From: CAZTKP01 sp964614215
GTDB taxonomy: Bacteria; UBP6; UBA1177
Length of the DNA stretch: 13,521 bases
NCBI GenBank assembly: GCA_964614215.1
Contig: CAZTKP010000069.1
Coordinates: 1 to 13,521, forward strand
Direction: 5' to 3'
The position numbers and the translations under genes were made by a program. The notes beneath the pieces were generated by a model. The model was not told where the DNA came from and did not search any database. It saw only the letters and a list, made by a program, of their open reading frames with translations. Of this stretch, positions 8,578-13,521 are shown one piece after another (positions within the stretch are counted from its first letter, which is position 1; each line of letters opens with the position of its first letter).

Positions 8578-9368
8578 TGTACCTTTTCAGACTTACATTC
8601 TGCGGAACGAAATATCACGGATGGCAGTATCAGGATAACGCCGTTACCGTTCAGGGAATTCTTCAACACAGACTTAGTAAGATATTTAAGCAGGAATGTC
8701 CCTATCCCGCCGGATGCAGCAGAACGGACACAGGCGTTCATGCACTTGATTTTATTGCGACTTTACCTGAAATAGTGAAAATTCCACCGGACGCTCTGAA
8801 AAAGGGTGTTAACTCGCTGCTGCCGAAAGATATAAGGATAAAGGAAGTAACAACGCCGGAGGGAGAATTCCTTGACGGCAGAGCTTTTGTAAAGGGCAAA
8901 CACTACCGTTATCTTATCTCCACAAATGAGACTGCGTCCCCTTTTGCAAAAGACCTTTCATGGCATAGCGCCTACGATCTTGATATTGAAAAAATGCAGA
9001 AAGCTCTCGAATATTTTATCGGAACTCATGATTTTGAAAGTTTCATGGCAACGGGCAGCGACGTGAAATCAACGGTTCGGACTATAAAAAAAGCACGTAT
9101 TAAACAGATGGACAACTATCTTGTTCTGGACTGGGTCGGAGACGGTTTTTTAAAGCATCAGATCAGGATAATGTCAGGAACTTTAGTTGCAGTTGGAAGA
9201 GGAAGAATAGAAGTAAATGACATTCCGAAGATAATCGCCGCAAAGGACCGTGACAAAGCAGAACAGACCCTGCCCGGAAAAGGACTTTACCTCTATAAAC
9301 TCTTTTCATCTGAAGACGAAATGGATAGTTACGAATTTCCTGACAAGTTTCAGGATATGGTGTGGTAA
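8577..9368 (+). CDS. truA: tRNA pseudouridine(38-40) synthase TruA
   Basis: TruA isomerises uridines 38-40 in the tRNA anticodon arm to pseudouridine in the cytoplasm. The 263-residue protein is of normal family length. It starts with MYLFRLTFCGTKYHGWQYQ, has the catalytic aspartate D51 in CSRTDTGVHA (47-56), the conserved tyrosine in KGKHYRYLI (107-114), a GTHDFESF motif (149-156) and the late motif GFLKHQIRIMSGTLVAVGRG (190-209). The ATG overlaps the uvrA-like stop by one base (TAATG at 8575-8579), and GGAG at 8568-8571 lies inside the upstream gene, so translation is probably coupled. It is the last gene of the operon. No frameshift or missing catalytic residue is seen, and no convincing intrinsic terminator follows the stop. 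Confidence 0.95.
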   Translation: MYLFRLTFCGTKYHGWQYQDNAVTVQGILQHRLSKIFKQECPYPAGCSRTDTGVHALDFIATLPEIVKIPPDALKKGVNSLLPKDIRIKEVTTPEGEFLDGRAFVKGKHYRYLISTNETASPFAKDLSWHSAYDLDIEKMQKALEYFIGTHDFESFMATGSDVKSTVRTIKKARIKQMDNYLVLDWVGDGFLKHQIRIMSGTLVAVGRGRIEVNDIPKIIAAKDRDKAEQTLPGKGLYLYKLFSSEDEMDSYEFPDKFQDMVW

Positions 9369-9392
9369 CTCACCCTTATTTTTAATAAAACA

Positions 9393-9770
9393 CTATTTTT
9401 TTTCAGAATAAATTGCTTTAGATGCAATTATAATTGCTAGCTCTTTTTGAGCTGATTTATCTGTTGGCCATCCAAGAATGATAGCGTGATTGGGATTATC
9501 ATCTTCTGGATCGCTTTTAACTTGTAGATTACATGACAAATAATCCCTTGATAGGTTATCTGCAAAACCATATAAAGTTCTTCCACTTTTTAAAGCCACA
9601 CACTCTCCCTTTTCCCAAACATCTTCATCTGAGTAATCACCACGAACAGTTACCGAAAAATTATCATGCGGATGGGGAATAAAAGCATTTGGTCTTATTG
9701 TCTTATCTTGTCGAACCCATTTACTTTGTAAAATGAATCTTAATAAATTATCTTCTAAAGTTATATCCAT
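9393..9770 (-). CDS. Uncharacterised 125-residue protein, third gene of the AT-rich cassette
   Basis: This is a soluble-looking protein with no signal peptide or membrane segment. It reads MDITLEDNLLRFILQSKWVR, then IRPNAFIPHPHDNFSVTVRG (25-44), DVWEKGE (50-56), SGRTLYGFAD (62-71), and ends with NHAIILGWPTDKSAQKELA (94-112). From memory, this plan (a 'K/RPxAFxPxP' segment, an acidic-W-x-x-GE motif and a terminal 'NHAxIxGWPxxK' motif) recurs in short hypothetical proteins of many bacteria, but I know of no assigned function. The gene starts 8 bases after the stop of the 152-residue gene and has no clear ribosome site of its own (GTGTGTAAATAGTTAG precedes the ATG), suggesting reinitiation by ribosomes from the upstream gene. 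Base composition is AT-rich compared with truA. The TAG stop lies 25 bases from the truA stop on the opposite strand. Confidence 0.8.
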   Translation of the reverse strand: MDITLEDNLLRFILQSKWVRQDKTIRPNAFIPHPHDNFSVTVRGDYSDEDVWEKGECVALKSGRTLYGFADNLSRDYLSCNLQVKSDPEDDNPNHAIILGWPTDKSAQKELAIIIASKAIYSEKK

Positions 9771-9778
9771 CTAACTAT

Positions 9779-10237
9779 TTACACACCTAAACTTCTAATT
9801 AATCGATGAACAAAAAAAGGCAACTTATCATAAAAAACATCGCTACCTCTTTGAGTCCTTTCACCCATTAATGAGGCAAAAAATATCCTGTTATCAGAGG
9901 TTAAGCTCATTGAAACTATATAGTTAGGGGATCGATACCATTCAAATGTAATTGACCCATCTGGTTCTGCTCCAATTTCAGGTAAAGGAATATCAGTAGG
10001 AAGCATTCTAATTAATCTCTTTGCAGATATAAATGTTTCATGTTTTATCGGCTCAGCATTATATCCATCCCAATCAGAGACAGAAAAGTCATGAAACAAT
10101 AATTCTAATTCTGATAGAACATTATTTTTAATCCAATCATCACTCGTTACTGTATTTCCATAACAATCTTCATTGTATTGGCTAACAACTTCTGTCGCAT
10201 CAATATTGTCAGAGAAATCCCAAACAATTGCTGTCAT
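9779..10237 (-). CDS. Uncharacterised 152-residue protein with DWDGYNAEP motif, second gene of the cassette
   Basis: This acidic soluble protein has no membrane segment. Its recognisable blocks are DWDGYNAEPI (55-64), a helix ending RLIRMLP (74-80), then PEIGAEPDGSITFEWYR (86-102) followed by alternating hydrophobic strands IVSMSLTSDNRIFFASL (107-123). I recall the combination 'WDGYxAxP...LP...P.I..EPDGxIxxEW' from hypothetical proteins scattered across bacteria; no enzyme active site is evident and I assign no function. The ATG overlaps the stop of the TIGR04255 gene by four bases (ATGA on the minus strand, 10237-10234). A strong ribosome site AAGGAGAT (10251-10244) lies within the end of that gene, so the two products are probably made in linked amounts. 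Codon and base use is AT-rich like its cassette partners. Confidence 0.82.
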   Translation of the reverse strand: MTAIVWDFSDNIDATEVVSQYNEDCYGNTVTSDDWIKNNVLSELELLFHDFSVSDWDGYNAEPIKHETFISAKRLIRMLPTDIPLPEIGAEPDGSITFEWYRSPNYIVSMSLTSDNRIFFASLMGERTQRGSDVFYDKLPFFVHRLIRSLGV

Positions 10238-11019
10238 AGAAGTATCTCCTTAGTTTTTTCTGTTATTGTTCCAAAAAATGCTTTATTTTTTAACCATCTC
10301 ATTTCGTCGAGACAATTTTCAAAACAAATATTATTTATATCAATAGGTTTATAGGTAAAAACATCAATGTCTATTATAATATATTTTGATATATCTGTAG
10401 GATCAGCACTTGGCTTTAAAGTCTTAATAATATTTATTATATAGTTATATCCTGACACTAAAAATGAATCTTTATGGTAAAAATTTGCAAAAGGTAAATC
10501 TAAACCATCCGGCTCTTTTGGAGAAACTTTTAAATAATCCTCTAACTCGAAGCTGTCATTAGAGACTTCAATTTGATTAATAAATCGAAGTCCAACTCGC
10601 TGCACTTCAACAGGTTTTGCTAAATCATTATGAATATTCCACAAGCGAATTGCTTCCGATGAAAATCTCTCCCAATCACAGTAAGGCTTCAACCTATTAA
10701 AAGAAAAAAGATCTCTATGAAATCTAGCTAGTTGCAACTTATCTCCTGAATTAAAAACCAAACCTTTTAAACCCATATTCTTAATGGAATGGTCCGCTTT
10801 TGTATTTTCTTTGATAGTAAGTTCAGCTTTAAATTCCGTTTCAGGTTTAAAACTTGGATACTCAGGTAGTTTTTGTTTCAAAGGTTCGGTTATAATATCT
10901 TCTTTCCAATCTGTTGTTGCTCTAGCCCTCACTTCAACTACACATTCGGTAATGGGCGCTTTTGAAAGACGCGGAAATTTTTGATCCAGCTCAATTTGAA
11001 ATTTACTATTATTGCTCAC
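10234..11019 (-). CDS. TIGR04255 family protein, first gene of the cassette
   Basis: The 261-residue protein matches my knowledge of the sporadically distributed TIGR04255 family in length and layout: an early 'PITECVVEVR' strand (22-31), 'LQLARFHRDLFSFNRLKPY' (95-113, usually 'xQxxxDxFxxxRLKPY'), 'VQRVGLRFINQIEV' (139-152), a middle strand region, 'YIIIDIDVFTYKP' (213-225) and a closing helix 'KAFFGTITEKTKEIL' (246-260). The molecular function of the family is unknown to me. The start is GTG at 11019-11017, supported by a GAGGG ribosome site (11030-11026) six bases upstream; the nearby ATG at 11032 is out of frame. No signal peptide or membrane helix is present. The gene opens a three-gene unit and has its own promoter. 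The stretch around 10321-10380 is strikingly AT-rich (10 G/C in 60 bases). Confidence 0.87.
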   Translation of the reverse strand: MSNNSKFQIELDQKFPRLSKAPITECVVEVRARATTDWKEDIITEPLKQKLPEYPSFKPETEFKAELTIKENTKADHSIKNMGLKGLVFNSGDKLQLARFHRDLFSFNRLKPYCDWERFSSEAIRLWNIHNDLAKPVEVQRVGLRFINQIEVSNDSFELEDYLKVSPKEPDGLDLPFANFYHKDSFLVSGYNYIINIIKTLKPSADPTDISKYIIIDIDVFTYKPIDINNICFENCLDEMRWLKNKAFFGTITEKTKEILL

Positions 11020-11025
11020 TTTTTA

Positions 11026-11030
11026 CCCTC
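11026..11030 (-). promoter_or_regulatory. Ribosome binding site fixing the GTG start of the TIGR04255 gene
   Basis: GAGGG on the minus strand lies six bases before the GTG codon at 11019. It decides in favour of GTG over the ATG at 11032-11030, which overlaps it and is out of frame. Confidence 0.7.
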
Positions 11031-11043
11031 ATTGTTCTTTTCT

Positions 11044-11073
11044 ATAATATATTTTCAACATATGAATTGTCAA
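11044..11073 (-). promoter_or_regulatory. Strong sigma-70-type promoter of the three-gene cassette
   Basis: On the minus strand a perfect TTGACA -35 (11073-11068) is followed at 18 bases by TATTAT (11049-11044), five of six consensus matches. An alternative -10, TATATT, sits two bases closer. The promoter lies in the 64-base gap after the HD-domain gene, so the cassette can be transcribed independently of the upstream genes. Confidence 0.65.
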
Positions 11074-11083
11074 GTAACACTTT

Positions 11084-11650
11084 TTAATATAATGGTTTCC
11101 CCAACCCCAACTCTTCATGTTTTTCCTTCATTCCGTCAAGAACGATCTGGAGAAATTCCTCAAGTGACATGTTGAAGTTTTCGGTCGCAGTTCTCATCTG
11201 ATCTCTGTCAGCTCCTGCCGCAAATCTTTTTTCCTTAAATCTTTTCATCATGAAATTCATGTCAAGCTGAAAGATGTTTTTATGCGGAGCCATCAGAACA
11301 CAGGCCGTGATAAAACCTGTTGCGGGATCAACGGCGTAGATCGCCTTTCCCATATCCGTAGTCGCTTCAACGTTTCCAGAGTGCATTTTTATAGCACCGA
11401 GTATTTCGGGATCGCTGAACCCTTCTTTTTCAAGCATTTCACAGGTCATAAGACCGTGCTTTGAAAAATCGTCCTTCGTAAACTCGTAATCCAGATCGTG
11501 AAGAAGCCCGGCCATACCCCAGCGGTCTCTATCGGCATTGACCTTATCCGCAAAAACAGCCATCGCACCTTCAGTTGCAATACAGTGTTTTACGAGGTTT
11601 TTATTCTTAAGATTTTTCTTTAAAAGTTCTATCGCACTCTTTCTTTCCAA
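11084..11650 (-). CDS. HD-domain metal-dependent phosphohydrolase family protein
   Basis: The 188-residue cytoplasmic protein carries the HD-domain metal ligands in order: H22 (KHCIATEGAM), H51-D52 in LLHDLDYE, H90 (KMHSGN) and D108 in YAVDPATGFITA. Its later motif RFKEKRFAAGADRDQM (137-152) and C-terminal 'MSLEEFLQIVLDGM' match a common family of roughly 180-190-residue HD proteins often labelled hydrolase or HDIG-domain protein. The natural substrate of that family is not established; a phosphomonoester or nucleotide is likely. The start is a TTG at 11650, chosen because GGGAGG (11662-11657) lies six bases upstream and the conserved N-terminal helix begins there. It starts 33 bases after the deiminase stop with no visible terminator between, so the two are probably co-transcribed. 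Confidence 0.85.
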   Translation of the reverse strand: MERKSAIELLKKNLKNKNLVKHCIATEGAMAVFADKVNADRDRWGMAGLLHDLDYEFTKDDFSKHGLMTCEMLEKEGFSDPEILGAIKMHSGNVEATTDMGKAIYAVDPATGFITACVLMAPHKNIFQLDMNFMMKRFKEKRFAAGADRDQMRTATENFNMSLEEFLQIVLDGMKEKHEELGLGKPLY

Positions 11651-11656
11651 ATTGTG

Positions 11657-11662
11657 CCTCCC
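11657..11662 (-). promoter_or_regulatory. Ribosome binding site fixing the TTG start of the HD-domain gene
   Basis: GGGAGG on the minus strand stands six bases before TTG at 11650-11648. This near-perfect Shine-Dalgarno site supports the non-ATG start. Confidence 0.75.
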
Positions 11663-11683
11663 GGGTATAACTGTTTGAATTAA

Positions 11684-13276
11684 TTAGAGTATCAGGAGCG
11701 AACAGCCATCGCTTTTGACTTTTGAACTGTCGTCAGGAAGTTCTTCACTGTCAGTCTGACCCTCAGTATCGGATCCCGTGTTGCCTGTATTTCCTGTATC
11801 ACCAGTATTTGCTGTGTCGCCTGTGTTTCCGGTATTACCCGTATTACCTGTATCTCCAGTGTTGCCAGAGTCACCAGTATTCCCGGTATCACCGGTATCA
11901 CCGGTATCTCCTGTATCAGTGTCAGGGACTTCGTCATCAGGAGCTTCACCTTCGATACACTCACTAGTATCATAGGTACAGTCACTCTTACATTTCAGCA
12001 ACCCCGAGCCAAATCCTTCAAGATCCTTACACTCAACTCCGTTTGTAAAACCGGTATCACACTCTTCGCCATCATCCACAACACCGTTTCCGCACTCGGA
12101 ATAATCATTCACCGGCAGCTGCATCGTTGTACAGTGAATCGAACCGCCCCATACGATCATTTCGTTAGAATCGATACCTACGATCGTATGTCTGGGAAGA
12201 AGTTCCTGATAAATGGCAAGAGCCTCTTCGTCGGTTCCTCTGTCATAAACAGGAATAAGCACGTGATCGTTAATTATCGTTGAATTTGAGTGAGTATACT
12301 GAACTCTCCAGTTGTCTCCCATATAGCTGTAGTCACCGAATGTCATCGGAATTCTGACAATGTTCCAGTTTCCGCCATCCGGTTTAGGAGTATCTGCGTA
12401 GAACTGAGCTGCCGCATCAAGAGCATCTATCTCTGCCTGTGTCGCACCCAATTCAGTAGTTGAATAACTTACAATAATTGTGTTCTGGTCAAGAACTTTA
12501 GAGAACATATCCACGTGGGTCGTTCCTTCGTTAGGAAGAGGTTCCGGATGATAGATACCGTTCGAGCAGTTAAGATAATCTTCGTAAACGGCATCGATCT
12601 CGGCAAGCGTCCATCCGTAGTAGTTTGTGTTCTCGGCTATAACTCCTGTCGAGGTCCAGCATGTTCCAAGACCGTCAGTCATGAAGTTTCCGCCTTCAAC
12701 ATGAAGTCCTGTTGAAAAGATCTCCTCACTCCATAAAGTTGCCAGTTCTCCGTTTATAGCATTATCATCTTTCCGGTCATCGTAATATTCGTGATCTATT
12801 ATTGCCCTCTTTCCATCAAGATAGATGTACCATGGACCGTAATCACGAGTCCAATTGGCATCATAGTCAAGATCTATAAACACAACATCATCTGTGCTGA
12901 TATTATTCGGAGTAAGAACTTCGTCAGTAATATCCTCTATGTCGTTGTACGTTTTTCCCATGTATCTGTAATTTGAATCAGCAACAATATAAGGGATTGC
13001 ATCCGCTGCAATTATGCTTTTTATCATGCTGGCGTAATAGGGATACAGATCATCCCAGCCCACCGGAACCTGAATGAGAACACCTTCCATCGGTGCAAAT
13101 TCAGCGGGAGTGTAGATAGTTTTACCTACAGGCGGTGGATCAAGCAGAGGAAGTGTCTTAAAAGGACTGACAACTCTGGGTCCGTTGTTCCATGCCGGAG
13201 TGGGCTTATGAACTCTCTGGGCATAAACAAAACCAAAAGCAAAAACAGCGACTAACAGAACAATGATCTTTTTCAT
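11684..13276 (-). CDS. Secreted agmatine/peptidyl-arginine deiminase family enzyme with Cys-rich module and Thr-Gly tail
   Basis: Numbered from the ATG at 13276, the 530-residue protein has a signal peptide (MKKIIVLLVAVFAFGFVYA, cut before Q20) and a PAD_porph-type catalytic domain (about 50-388). Expected active-site elements are present: NWTRDYGPW (141-149, Asp145), EGGNFMTDG (194-202), the H254/D256 pair in TTHVDMFSK, and the nucleophile Cys382 in WGGSIHCTTMQLP. Such enzymes hydrolyse a guanidino group to a ureido group plus ammonia. Export suggests peptidyl-arginine rather than agmatine as substrate, but this is inferred. A six-Cys module (395-440, CGNGVVDDGEECD) resembles myxobacterial Cys-rich repeats. 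A Thr-Gly repeat (about 454-501) and the ending KSDGCSLLIL follow. The start is supported by GGAG (13285-13282) five bases upstream; a 17-residue longer reading would overlap the promoter and bury the signal peptide. Confidence 0.88.
   Translation of the reverse strand: MKKIIVLLVAVFAFGFVYAQRVHKPTPAWNNGPRVVSPFKTLPLLDPPPVGKTIYTPAEFAPMEGVLIQVPVGWDDLYPYYASMIKSIIAADAIPYIVADSNYRYMGKTYNDIEDITDEVLTPNNISTDDVVFIDLDYDANWTRDYGPWYIYLDGKRAIIDHEYYDDRKDDNAINGELATLWSEEIFSTGLHVEGGNFMTDGLGTCWTSTGVIAENTNYYGWTLAEIDAVYEDYLNCSNGIYHPEPLPNEGTTHVDMFSKVLDQNTIIVSYSTTELGATQAEIDALDAAAQFYADTPKPDGGNWNIVRIPMTFGDYSYMGDNWRVQYTHSNSTIINDHVLIPVYDRGTDEEALAIYQELLPRHTIVGIDSNEMIVWGGSIHCTTMQLPVNDYSECGNGVVDDGEECDTGFTNGVECKDLEGFGSGLLKCKSDCTYDTSECIEGEAPDDEVPDTDTGDTGDTGDTGNTGDSGNTGDTGNTGNTGNTGDTANTGDTGNTGNTGSDTEGQTDSEELPDDSSKVKSDGCSLLIL
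11774..11917 (-). repeat. Sixteen 9-base units encoding [D/N]TG tripeptides
   Basis: Within the deiminase gene, 144 bases form 16 consecutive 9-base units encoding DTG or NTG, with one DSG and one DTA variant. Third codon positions vary (ACA, ACG, ACT, ACC), so the repeat is kept at protein level rather than being a recent DNA expansion. It probably forms an extended, possibly glycosylated or calcium-binding stalk between the catalytic domain and the C-terminal tail. Confidence 0.9.
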
Positions 13277-13310
13277 GATAACTCCAAATAAAAAAACGTT
13301 TAACCTGAAA

Positions 13311-13338
13311 AGTATATTGAAATACATTAAACTGTAAA
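13311..13338 (-). promoter_or_regulatory. Putative promoter of the deiminase-HD gene pair
   Basis: On the minus strand TTTACA (13338-13333) and TATACT (13316-13311) are spaced by 16 bases, each matching consensus at five of six positions. They lie about 35 bases upstream of the deiminase start. A perfect TTGACA just upstream (13350-13345) lacks an equally good -10 at the right distance. Confidence 0.5.
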
Positions 13339-13354
13339 GCAGATTGTCAATGAT

Positions 13355-13382
13355 TTGAATAATTAACTTTTCATGCTAGAAT
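13355..13382 (+). promoter_or_regulatory. Putative promoter of the right-edge lipoprotein gene
   Basis: TTGAAT (13355-13360) and TAGAAT (13377-13382) are separated by 16 bases, about 30 bases before the ATG at 13412. It is divergent from the deiminase promoter. Confidence 0.5.
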
Positions 13383-13411
13383 TATCCGAAACTTTTCCTG
13401 GGAGGGAGATC

Positions 13412-13521
13412 ATGAAAAAACTTCTGCCGCTTTTATTTTTTGTGCTGTCAACTCTTTTATTCAATGTAAGCTGCAATTCGATCAAATTTGCCTACAATCA
13501 GGCAGACTGGCTTGTTCTCAA
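13412..13521 (+). CDS. Lipoprotein, N-terminal part (DUF6279-like; truncated by window edge)
   Basis: From the ATG at 13412 the frame is open to the window end (36 full codons). The start MKKLLPLLFFVLSTLLFNVS followed by Cys is a lipoprotein signal peptide: positively charged, hydrophobic, then a lipobox-like FNVSC with the modified cysteine at residue 21. The mature start CNSIKFAYNQADWLVL resembles the 'CSSxxxAYNxADWLxL' beginning of DUF6279-family lipoproteins, whose role is unknown to me. The ribosome site GGAGGGAG (13401-13408) is strong. The family call rests on only about 16 mature residues and is tentative; the lipoprotein call is firmer. It diverges from the deiminase gene across a 135-base gap. 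Confidence 0.7.
   Translation, partial: MKKLLPLLFFVLSTLLFNVSCNSIKFAYNQADWLVL

Noticed and set aside
9359..9395. Possible terminator at the end of truA: GGTG/CACC hairpin followed by T-rich sequence.
   Set aside because: The stem is only four base pairs with an eight-base loop, partly inside the coding region, and the T runs are interrupted and also encode lysines of the opposite gene.
9387..11086. AACACT followed by T runs occurs at both edges of the AT-rich cassette (9389-9400 and 11076-11085), as a possible insertion repeat.
   Set aside because: The exact match is only six bases plus a T tract in AT-rich DNA, which is expected by chance.
10981..11175. Small plus-strand open frame bridging the cassette promoter and the ends of two minus-strand genes.
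   Set aside because: It overlaps two well-supported genes, lacks a ribosome site and has no recognisable protein features.
11722..11985. Open frames on both strands across the Thr-Gly repeat encoding SPVFPVLPV- or IPVIPVI-like peptides.
   Set aside because: They are by-products of the 9-base repeat read in other frames, with no ribosome sites or known domains.
13277..13327. An upstream in-frame ATG would lengthen the deiminase by 17 residues.
   Set aside because: It lies inside the promoter region, has no ribosome site, and would place a non-standard extension before a clean signal peptide; the ATG at 13276 has GGAG at proper spacing.

Overview
The window comes from a bacterium of moderate-to-low GC content whose gene style resembles the Myxococcota and other delta-type or related candidate phyla. 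Three things point there: a eukaryote-like Ser/Thr kinase with a DWG activation motif and a WD40 sensor half, a Cys-rich CGNGVxxxGEECD module of the kind seen in myxobacterial surface proteins, and a low-complexity Thr-Gly stalk. The exact phylum cannot be read from the sequence, and I infer an uncultured lineage with low confidence.

Layout. At the left edge is the 5' part of a uridine kinase gene (minus strand). It diverges at a short intergenic promoter region from a tightly packed plus-strand operon of three genes: a transmembrane Ser/Thr kinase with about 14 WD40-like repeats, a 1571-residue tandem UvrA-like protein with four ABC ATPase domains, and the tRNA pseudouridine synthase truA. 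The gap between the first two is one base, and the last two overlap by one base.

Downstream of truA, on the minus strand, sits a visibly AT-rich three-gene cassette (about 9393-11083): a TIGR04255-family protein, a 152-residue protein with a DWDGYNAEP motif, and a 125-residue protein ending in an NHAIILGWPTDK motif. It has its own strong promoter (perfect TTGACA) and coupled reading frames. It lies between two ordinary genes that would otherwise converge, so it looks acquired. It is the best candidate here for an undescribed system. Its function is unknown.

Right of the cassette are two minus-strand host-like genes: an HD-domain phosphohydrolase and a secreted arginine/agmatine deiminase-family enzyme with a Cys-rich module, a 16-unit Thr-Gly repeat and a short GCSLLIL tail. 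A divergent promoter region separates these from the start of a lipoprotein gene cut off by the right edge. I found no rRNA, tRNA, CRISPR array, insertion sequence or origin.
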